In this document: piece after piece, positions 1 through 5,378 of the stretch
Position numbering within the stretch: the stretch's first letter is position 1
Layout: each line of letters starts with the position of its first letter
Assembly (NCBI GenBank): GCA_958446835.1
Contig: CAUCXT010000032.1
Span: 1 to 30,086, forward strand
Direction of reading: 5' to 3'
DNA: 30,086 nucleotides
From: an uncultured Eubacterium sp.
GTDB lineage: Bacteria; Bacillota; Clostridia; Lachnospirales; Lachnospiraceae
The notes under the pieces: model-generated
What the model saw: the letters and a program-made list of their open reading frames with translations, nothing else
The model's database searches: none
Told to the model about the DNA's origin: nothing
Program-made: the position numbers and the translations under genes

Positions 1-107
1 ATGCCATTTTCTGCAATAATCACTGTATAATTCTTCAATGTAAAGTATTGATTCAGCATTTTTAGCAATTCTCTATCATCATCAACCATTAAAATTTTAT
101 AGTTCAT
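1..107 (-). CDS. Response regulator, N-terminal fragment
   Basis: Only the first 35 codons lie in the window. The protein begins MNYKILMVDDDRELLKMLNQ and runs on through YFTLKNYTVIIAENG. This is the first beta strand and alpha helix of a CheY-like receiver domain. The acidic triplet VDDD at residues 8-11 supplies the Mg2+-binding aspartates, and the phospho-acceptor Asp would lie beyond the window edge. The start is supported by an AGAGG ribosome binding site about 8 bases upstream. The output domain cannot be seen. OmpR-type DNA-binding regulators are the commonest match for this N-terminal form, but that is inference. It sits in the AT-rich segment with the next three genes. Confidence 0.8.
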   Translation of the reverse strand, partial: MNYKILMVDDDRELLKMLNQYFTLKNYTVIIAENG

Positions 108-185
108 TACGATTACCTCTGATTTCATCATTCTAGAATTATAGTATATTCCATAAAAAACAATAAATAAACAATCGTTTAAAAT

Positions 186-212
186 AAGCTGATAGTTTTA
201 ATCTACCAGCTT
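186..212 (-). terminator. Weak hairpin terminator
   Basis: The arms AAGCTGATAG and CTACCAGCTT form a 9-pair stem with one mismatch and a 7-base loop. Read on the minus strand, the stem is followed by ATTTTAAA. It could end the transcript of the 316-996 gene and insulate the response regulator, but the T tract is short. Confidence 0.35.
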
Positions 213-315
213 AAATATACTCTATTTATATTCCTGTTTCAGTTCAACAAAACAGAATTTCCTTTCTCCATTATATCTCTAATATCCTTTGAAAATCAAC
301 TAAAGACTTTTACTC

Positions 316-996
316 TTAAGTCCTCTCTGGCACATAAAATGCTTCAACCCTAATTTCATTTTCTTCATATTCCATATTTATCCAATAATCTCTTACCATA
401 CATCCTGCATGATAATCTTGCAAAGAGTATATTTCTAAAGTCTGAAAATCGACTATACAAAGTGGTATTACTTTCTTTTCTTCGTATTCCCATTTTGAAT
501 ATCTCAAGCTCTCTGTAATCTTATCTAAACATTTCTGACACAAATGCTCCGCCAAAAAATTCATATCCAACTTATAAGTACCTGGAAGCATTATTTCCGC
601 ATTTGCCATTCCCCGGCTTGGTGATCCACCAGTCGAATAGAATGTACCTCCTGTATTGGTATATGTAATCTGTGAACCTTTAGAATCCTTATAGCTATCT
701 AATCTCAATTCCACTATATACCAATCCAACAAAGATATAATTCCAATATCATCCGATCCCTGAAATACCCCCATTAGACTTTCATTGTTTAAACCGCATA
801 AATAACATGTACTAATATCTTTCAGTTCGGACTTTTCTCCCTCAAAAGATATCTCTACTCTCTTTTGGCTGTGCAGCCATTTCTCTCTAATCTTTTCTTT
901 CTGCCCTGCCATAGTAATTAAGGTAATAAACAATAAAACCATTACCCAAAATACCCACTTTTTAATTCGATAGCATCCCTGTCCATTCAATTTCAT
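316..996 (-). CDS. Membrane-anchored protein with two CxxC pairs, unknown function
   Basis: I do not recognise this 226-residue protein. A basic N-terminus (KLNGQGCYRIKK) leads into one hydrophobic segment at about residues 13-30 with no clear lipobox or signal-peptidase site. It is therefore probably a signal anchor with the bulk outside the cell. The exported part has two cysteine pairs, CYLC at 64-67 and CQKC at 153-156. These could bind a metal or form disulfides. A Gly/Thr/Ser-rich stretch lies around 115-130. The start is supported by AAAGGTG about 7 bases upstream. It diverges from the XRE gene at 1130 and shares a promoter region with two matching inverted repeats, so it is probably that regulator's target. 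Codon use is AT-rich like its neighbours, unlike the genes after 2 kb. Confidence 0.7.
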   Translation of the reverse strand: MKLNGQGCYRIKKWVFWVMVLLFITLITMAGQKEKIREKWLHSQKRVEISFEGEKSELKDISTCYLCGLNNESLMGVFQGSDDIGIISLLDWYIVELRLDSYKDSKGSQITYTNTGGTFYSTGGSPSRGMANAEIMLPGTYKLDMNFLAEHLCQKCLDKITESLRYSKWEYEEKKVIPLCIVDFQTLEIYSLQDYHAGCMVRDYWINMEYEENEIRVEAFYVPERT

Positions 997-1040
997 ATTC
1001 CAACACCTTTCAATAATATCTTTTTACTATTCCACTAAGT

Positions 1041-1056
1041 GGACTCATTCTAGTCC
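1041..1056. promoter_or_regulatory. Inverted repeat, candidate operator 1
   Basis: The sequence is GGACTCATTCTAGTCC, a perfect 5-base dyad GGACT-N6-AGTCC. It lies in the divergent region between the 316-996 gene and the XRE regulator. A second, overlapping small palindrome (CCACTAAGTGG, 1032-1042) adjoins it. It is probably bound by the XRE protein encoded at 1130. Confidence 0.55.
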
Positions 1057-1095
1057 CATTGTATCATTTTCCCCCGTTATGATAAAGATAAAAAA

Positions 1096-1111
1096 GGACT
1101 AATATGAGTCC
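1096..1111. promoter_or_regulatory. Inverted repeat, candidate operator 2
   Basis: The sequence is GGACTAATATGAGTCC, with the same arms and same 6-base spacer length as the repeat at 1041-1056. The two centres are exactly 55 bases apart, close to a whole number of helical turns. It ends 18 bases before the XRE start codon, a good position for autorepression. Confidence 0.55.
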
Positions 1112-1129
1112 AGATATAAGAGGGTAATT

Positions 1130-1390
1130 ATGGAACAAAAAATCAAACAAACAGATATCTTTATTGGAAAGAACATACGAAAAATCAGATTATCCAAAGG
1201 TATCCATCAAACCGAACTTGTCCGTATGCTTCAGTTACAGAATATAAATATTACAAGAGAATCTCTTGTTAAAATCGAACGTGGAATTCAACACATCACA
1301 GCTTCGCAACTTCGTGGTATTCGGGATTGTCTGAATACTACTTACGATGAATTGTTAGAACCTGATGAAACAGAAAAAGCAAGTATGTAG
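1130..1390 (+). CDS. Small XRE-family transcriptional regulator
   Basis: This 86-residue protein is almost entirely one Cro/CI-type helix-turn-helix domain. Residues 12-77 run from IGKNIRKIRLSKGIHQTELV through ITRESLVKIERG to LRGIRDCLNTTYDELL. The recognition helix is around 42-52. There is no second domain, so no effector-binding region is apparent. The AAGAGGG ribosome binding site is about 7 bases from the ATG. Two identical dyads upstream (1041-1056 and 1096-1111) suggest that it binds there as a dimer, repressing itself and the divergent 316-996 gene. The last codons overlap a bidirectional terminator hairpin. Family assignment is firm; the target is inference. Confidence 0.88.
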   Translation: MEQKIKQTDIFIGKNIRKIRLSKGIHQTELVRMLQLQNINITRESLVKIERGIQHITASQLRGIRDCLNTTYDELLEPDETEKASM

Positions 1391-1414
1391 CACTCTTCTC
1401 ATACTTGCTTTTTT
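1378..1414. terminator. Bidirectional terminator overlapping the XRE stop codon
   Basis: AGCAAGTATG (1378-1387) and CATACTTGCT (1400-1409) form a perfect 10-bp stem with a 12-base loop. T5 follows on the plus strand, and the minus strand reads out through GCTTTTTCTG, so it can stop both converging transcripts. The left arm lies inside the last codons of the regulator, and the stop codon TAG is in the loop. Confidence 0.8.
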
Positions 1415-1417
1415 CTG

Positions 1418-1738
1418 TTACCAAACCCGCTCTACCATTACAGTAAAAACATCGTATAGTAATCTTAAAATATATCCTATCACAACAAAACCACCCATGA
1501 TGCACCCAATAATTATATTCATAGTCCATACACCAACAGTACCACCAATATCTAAATTTTTAGGTATCAACCATAAATGAATTTTATATATGCCAAACGG
1601 AAAACCAATTAGTAACCACATTTTGAATATATCAATCTGTCCTTCTTCTATGTAAAAATAGTGCATTAGCCATCCCCACAAGAATATAAACACAGCTCGT
1701 ACTATTGATTTTCTTAATCTTTCCTTCATCATATACAC
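1418..1738 (-). CDS. Small multi-pass membrane protein
   Basis: This 106-residue hydrophobic protein has about three membrane segments, at roughly residues 12-30, 38-58 and 68-95. A short basic N-terminus (MKERLRKSIVR) suggests the N-terminus is inside. Notable stretches are FIFLWGWLMHYFYIEEG, IGFPFGIYKIHLWLIP and GGTVGVWTMNIIIGCIMGGF. It resembles small uncharacterised Firmicute membrane proteins (I think of the DUF6050 type, from memory only). A GGAGGAG ribosome binding site lies about 10 bases before the first ATG; ATGs at codons 3 and 4 are alternatives. It converges on the XRE gene and shares its terminator. No role can be given. Confidence 0.65.
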   Translation of the reverse strand: MYMMKERLRKSIVRAVFIFLWGWLMHYFYIEEGQIDIFKMWLLIGFPFGIYKIHLWLIPKNLDIGGTVGVWTMNIIIGCIMGGFVVIGYILRLLYDVFTVMVERVW

Positions 1739-2051
1739 CCCACTCCTCCCAATACCAGCAAATCACTTTTAATAATACCAAACTCCATGTACTTAAAGCA
1801 TAAAACCTTTAATCATAATATCTCTTTCTTCCGGGCGGAAAGAAAATCAGTATTATAAAATTAACCAGCAAATTTATACTCTAACCACCTTGAGTTATAT
1901 TATTGCAAACCTCCTTTTCACCACTATATTTTGACTCTGATACCGGTACTCATCATCAAAATTATCATAGTGTTTCTCATTTTTTCGTAGGACAAAAGTC
2001 AGCGAAACCCTTGTATTTACTGGGTTCTTTCTAACTTAGCATTATAATAAC
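1739..2051. other. AT-rich gene-less stretch with a decayed reading frame
   Basis: No intact gene is visible. On the minus strand, 1895-2035 is an open frame of 46 codons without an ATG. It contains RKNEKHYDNFDDEYRYQSQN and then IVVKRRFAII before the stop, followed by nothing I recognise. An overlapping frame reads ILMMSTGIRV, loosely like the core of a tyrosine recombinase, but it stops at once. The stretch lies between the AT-rich segment and the shortened subtilase, so it may be the scar of an insertion. Confidence 0.4.
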
Positions 2052-3698
2052 TCATTCCCCCCACTGCATGAGAAGCGCTGCGCTTCCGCTCACGAACGGC
2101 ACCGCCATAGATGTCCCGCTCCTTACCGTGTAGCCGCCGTTCACCGCCGTTGAGACAATATTCACCCCGGGTGCCACAATATCCGGCTTGATATTATCGT
2201 TAGTTCTTGTATAACCTCTCCCTGAAAAATCGGCATAGGCGTCGGTTCTTGAGTTGTAGGCACCGACAGTTATCACCTTGCCGGCCGCTGATGGGACCGT
2301 GAGTGTTGTCTCCTCCGAAGGGCTGAAAAATCTTGTATCCTCATTGAGTGTTGCACTCTCCTGAAGCCACAAATCATATCTTCCATCCACAATTCTTACC
2401 GGAGTCAGCACAATTCTCCACACACCCGGCGTGACATATCCACCTGCAGGCACGAATTCAAAATAAAGCTGCTGATATCTGCTGTACGGTGTCGGCTGTC
2501 CATAATATACATACACCTGCGTATTGTCAAGACTCACCCTGTCCGCCCCGTATGTCCTCAAATTTCCGCTCCGCTCTCCGGACGGTGCAATAAGCTCCAC
2601 GCCATACTCATCCGAATAATTTTTCCATAATTGCAGATTAAAGCCAGACTCATACTCTCCGACCGCAAGCTCCACACTCTCCGCCTTTCTGCCGCTAAGC
2701 ATACCGGACGCATGTATTCCGTTCCCTGCCTCATTTCCACTGCCACAGACAATCACATTCTTCCAGACATCCGAAGCGGCGTTAAGGTAAGTCGACAGCA
2801 GGTCGGTGCCATCGTGGGAGCCTTGGTTGTTCCCGAAGCTCATGTTAATTACAACAGGCTTTCCCGCCTTCTGTGCCTCCATTATACAGTAGTTGACCGC
2901 CTCCATAAGCCTTGTTGTCCGCGGAAACTGTCTCTGCTCACTGTCCCCCAGCTTGACAATGATAAGCTCACTCTCAAATGCCACACCGCGGAATGAGCCT
3001 GCCATACCCTGACCGTTTCCTGCCGCAATACCGGTCACAAAGGTTCCATGTCCTGAATAGTCGCGTGACAAATTCATGCTTCTTAGTGCCGCTTCGTCCC
3101 CAGACAGTGCAAGATTTATCACATCACGATTGTACTCCGTACCCACAACATAGCCCTCCGGCGGGGCATACCCTGAACTTTCAGGTGCCACCGTCTGATC
3201 CCATAATTTAAGTATCCTCGTTGAGCCGTCCGAATTTCTGAAGTCTGTGTTTTTCCAGTCAATTCCGCTGTCGATAACGGCTGCAAGCACTCCTTCTCCG
3301 CCCAGACTGTATGGTTCGCTCCACGCATAGTATACGCATGAGCGCTCCAAGGCCTGCCTGTCTGAAAAAAACAGCCTGTGCGGCTTTTCGATATATACAA
3401 CCTCAGCACAATCGGCAAAATCATTGATATACTCCTGTGGCATGGTAACTATGGCATATCCGCCAAGAAGCACCACCGCACTTGCTCCAAACCTCTTTGC
3501 CACGGACTGTATATCGCCGGTATATTTCACAATAAGCTCCCAGGTATTACTGCCGGAATCATAGCCCGTATATAGCCCGCTATCAGCCGCTCCACGCTCA
3601 TACCCCATATCAAGTGCCAGATTCAGGTCGTCCGCAAGCTTCTGGCTGTTTCCCTGCCCGCTCATATCATTCGCTGGATTTTCAATACCATTGTCCAT
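2052..3698 (-). CDS. Subtilisin-like serine protease (S8, CspA/CspB-like), C-terminally shortened
   Basis: This 548-residue protein belongs to the clostridial S8 family that includes the Csp germination proteases. The catalytic triad is intact: Asp143 in VLAAVIDSGID, His217 in DYSGHGTFVTGIAAGNG and Ser530 in SGTSMAVPF. Residues 1-125 form a prodomain-like N-terminus (ELIVKYTGDIQSVAKRFGA, VVYIEKPHRLFF). A large insertion between His and Ser (about 330-460) is the jelly-roll type domain typical of Csp-like proteins. There is no signal peptide. Only 18 residues follow Ser530, against about 54 in subtilisin, and the protein ends ALLMQWGE. Relatives as I recall them continue past this helix, so the gene is probably truncated where it meets the AT-rich segment. 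GGTGAG serves as a modest ribosome binding site. Activity is uncertain without the C-terminal helix. Confidence 0.85.
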   Translation of the reverse strand: MDNGIENPANDMSGQGNSQKLADDLNLALDMGYERGAADSGLYTGYDSGSNTWELIVKYTGDIQSVAKRFGASAVVLLGGYAIVTMPQEYINDFADCAEVVYIEKPHRLFFSDRQALERSCVYYAWSEPYSLGGEGVLAAVIDSGIDWKNTDFRNSDGSTRILKLWDQTVAPESSGYAPPEGYVVGTEYNRDVINLALSGDEAALRSMNLSRDYSGHGTFVTGIAAGNGQGMAGSFRGVAFESELIIVKLGDSEQRQFPRTTRLMEAVNYCIMEAQKAGKPVVINMSFGNNQGSHDGTDLLSTYLNAASDVWKNVIVCGSGNEAGNGIHASGMLSGRKAESVELAVGEYESGFNLQLWKNYSDEYGVELIAPSGERSGNLRTYGADRVSLDNTQVYVYYGQPTPYSRYQQLYFEFVPAGGYVTPGVWRIVLTPVRIVDGRYDLWLQESATLNEDTRFFSPSEETTLTVPSAAGKVITVGAYNSRTDAYADFSGRGYTRTNDNIKPDIVAPGVNIVSTAVNGGYTVRSGTSMAVPFVSGSAALLMQWGE

Positions 3699-3796
3699 AT
3701 CACAACACTCACCATTTTTCTATAATGATTATTCAAAAATCTCCTGATACATTCGCGAAAACTTTTCTCCATTTTCTATATATTTCACCTGATAAA

Positions 3797-3805
3797 TGAT
3801 ATAAT
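3797..3805 (+). promoter_or_regulatory. Extended -10 promoter for the small peptide gene
   Basis: TGATATAAT is a perfect extended -10 element (TG-N-TATAAT) on the plus strand. No good -35 is present, as is usual for this class. It would give a leader of about 150 bases before the 40-codon gene at 3963. Confidence 0.5.
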
Positions 3806-3811
3806 AAGCGC

Positions 3812-3945
3812 AAGAGAGTCAAAGGGAGCTTGCTCACCCTTGACGAACGGCGAAATTATTGAGTAATGAAATCACGATATAGTTGATACAGAAATGCAGA
3901 CATTATCAGCGCACAGCGGATGTATTTTCTCACCGCATGACACCA
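3812..3945 (+). other. Structured leader resembling a decayed 16S rRNA V1-V2 fragment
   Basis: Between the promoter and the small peptide gene lie, in order, GGGAGCTTGCTC, CCTTGACGA, GGCG, TGAGTAATG, GATACAG, AGCGCACAGC and CCGCATG. Each matches a block of Lachnospiraceae 16S rRNA from V1 into V2, in the same order but with internal deletions. It can fold: GTCAAAGGG pairs with CCCTTGAC, TGATA with TATCA, and GCGG with CCGC. I cannot score the match, so chance resemblance remains possible. Confidence 0.35.
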
Positions 3946-3962
3946 CCTGAAGGAGAATACCC

Positions 3963-4085
3963 ATGATTAAAAACATAACAGACTTAGAAACACAGGACAT
4001 TATAGGAATAATTATAATCCGGGGAATTATAATGACTTTATTTTTAGTTTCAATTTATGTTTCAAACTCAACGAAGCAGCGTTAA
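3963..4085 (+). CDS. 40-residue membrane peptide
   Basis: This small gene has an excellent ribosome binding site (GAAGGAG, 7 bases before the ATG) and is closed by the strong terminator at 4134-4182. The peptide starts MIKNITDLETQD and continues with a hydrophobic stretch at residues 13-34 (IIGIIIIRGIIMTLFLVSIY, with Arg20 in the middle). It ends SNSTKQR. That is one membrane helix with a short polar tail. It converges on the XRE-TPR regulator at 4346-5284. Small exported peptides beside such regulators are often their signals, so a pheromone precursor is one reading. A small membrane toxin or a regulatory microprotein is equally compatible. Signals for expression are good; function is unknown. 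Confidence 0.6.
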   Translation: MIKNITDLETQDIIGIIIIRGIIMTLFLVSIYVSNSTKQR

Positions 4086-4133
4086 AACGCTTAAAAGAGA
4101 AGAAGTAGATTATACTACTTTCCTTCTATAAAT

Positions 4134-4182
4134 AACATAGCATATCACGGAAATAAAAATTACCGTGATATGCTATGTTTTT
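4134..4182 (+). terminator. Strong Rho-independent terminator
   Basis: A perfect 17-bp stem (4134-4150 with 4163-4179) encloses a 12-base A-rich loop. It is followed by a T-rich tail ending at 4182. It lies 49 bases after the stop of the 40-codon gene and supports that gene being transcribed. Confidence 0.85.
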
Positions 4183-4256
4183 ATGGTCGCAAATCCTTTA
4201 CTATGATATTACTGGACAAGGGTAAACACTCTGTACAGTATCTTCGAACAAATTTA

Positions 4257-4279
4257 TGGTACCGCCTGCCACGGTATCA
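4257..4279. promoter_or_regulatory. Inverted repeat upstream of the micro-ORF, candidate operator
   Basis: TGGTACCG and CGGTATCA form an 8-base dyad with one mismatch around a 7-base spacer. It lies just downstream of a weak promoter-like pair (TGGACA at 4213-4218, CAGTAT at 4236-4241, 17-base spacing) and 27 bases before the micro-ORF. It could be an operator for the neighbouring XRE-TPR regulator. Confidence 0.35.
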
Positions 4280-4305
4280 ACTAAAATACTATAAAAGGAG
4301 GTTTC

Positions 4306-4362
4306 ATGGTTCTATATTCTATAGTCTTTTTTAACTTTCTTGAAATCATGTGGAACTGCTGA
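4306..4362 (+). CDS. 18-residue hydrophobic micro-ORF
   Basis: The reading frame encodes MVLYSIVFFNFLEIMWNC. It is preceded by AAAAGGAGG 5 bases before the ATG, one of the best ribosome binding sites in the window. The peptide is very hydrophobic, with one Glu and a C-terminal WNC. The last 17 bases overlap, antisense, the 3' end of the XRE-TPR regulator gene. Short hydrophobic peptides encoded next to RRNPP regulators are known signals (SHP/Rgg in streptococci), which makes this a candidate propeptide. An ORF this short can arise by chance, so the case rests on the ribosome binding site and position. Confidence 0.4.
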   Translation: MVLYSIVFFNFLEIMWNC

Positions 4363-5284
4363 TCTTAGGTGCACATATATGTTCAAGATCCCTGTTATAT
4401 AATTCAAGCAGGTAGGAGCGAAGTTTCATTGCATCGTCATATAATCCCATGCTTTTAAACATCACATAGGCACTTATATATTCTCTAAGAATATGCTCTT
4501 CAGGGCAGTTCATACTTAAAAGAACTGCTGCTTTACAACAACAGAAGAACGGGAGCATGCGCATTTTTCCACTCTTTATACAGGCTTCCCGGCCGATTTC
4601 GATATATTCATCCGCTTCTTCATACCTTCTCTGTTCATTAAGCCATTGTGCTAAATTACACAGAACCATAGGATATCTGAAGCTATCAATACCGATTGTC
4701 GAATACTGTTCACGCAGTGCATCAGTGAGATTCATAAGCAGGTTAATGGCTATGATATTTTTTCCGCTCCACCAATATGAGACAGCCATCACATTAATGA
4801 TATTCACTTCCATGTCGGTCAAAAAATATCTTATTTTCTTGGATTTTTCAAAATGCGGACAGGTATACCTGATTGCTTCCTCTGTCATCGTGATTGCTGT
4901 TTCATACTGCTTGTCCTCATAGCACAGCTTGATAGCCTTAATGCCGCATAAAAACTGTTTTCTGAACTTGTTTTTATCCATGTATTGTTTATGCTCCATG
5001 ACATATTCATAAGCTTCCTTATACTTTCTTAGAGCAAGCATCTGTTCCACATCGCAGTTTATCCGGTAAAACTCATGCTCATCCTCTGAAACGAATGACA
5101 GATACCTGCTCCCTTCAAGTCCCAATCTGTTTAATAACGCCATTGCTTTTTCCATGGTAGGAGTCTGCTCATTATGCTCTATCCTTGACAATGTACTGAC
5201 TGCGCATATTCCAAAGCATAACTCCTCCTGTGATATCTTATGTTTCTCCCGCTCATTTTTTATAATCGAGCCCACCGTATACAT
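4346..5284 (-). CDS. XRE-TPR transcriptional regulator (RRNPP-like)
   Basis: This 312-residue cytoplasmic regulator has a helix-turn-helix at residues 5-57. It reads SIIKNEREKHKISQEELCFG, then VSTLSRIEHNEQTPT. A long all-helical region from about 70 to 300 contains tetratricopeptide-like repeats, for example YKEAYEYVMEHKQYM, KQYETAITMTEEAIRY and RRYEEADEYIEIGREA. This is the layout of RRNPP regulators (Rap, Rgg, NprR, PlcR, PrgX), whose repeat domain binds a short peptide. The subfamily cannot be named. The AAAGGAG ribosome binding site is 9 bases from the ATG. Two candidate peptide genes converge on its 3' end (3963-4085 and 4306-4362). A TTGACA lies at 5355-5360 on the minus strand, but no matching -10 is at normal spacing. 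Confidence 0.85.
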   Translation of the reverse strand: MYTVGSIIKNEREKHKISQEELCFGICAVSTLSRIEHNEQTPTMEKAMALLNRLGLEGSRYLSFVSEDEHEFYRINCDVEQMLALRKYKEAYEYVMEHKQYMDKNKFRKQFLCGIKAIKLCYEDKQYETAITMTEEAIRYTCPHFEKSKKIRYFLTDMEVNIINVMAVSYWWSGKNIIAINLLMNLTDALREQYSTIGIDSFRYPMVLCNLAQWLNEQRRYEEADEYIEIGREACIKSGKMRMLPFFCCCKAAVLLSMNCPEEHILREYISAYVMFKSMGLYDDAMKLRSYLLELYNRDLEHICAPKISSST

Positions 5285-5378
5285 GATACTCTTCTCCTTT
5301 TTGTGAGTAATTTTTCACCCCATATTTACCGAAAGAAAAAGCATATCAGATATTTGTCAAAAAGACCATACAAGCTGG

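Noticed and set aside
1925..1980. Tyrosine recombinase gene suggested by ILMMSTGIRV
   Set aside because: The frame has only 18 codons after its ATG, with no catalytic R-H-R-Y set anywhere near; kept only as a possible remnant.
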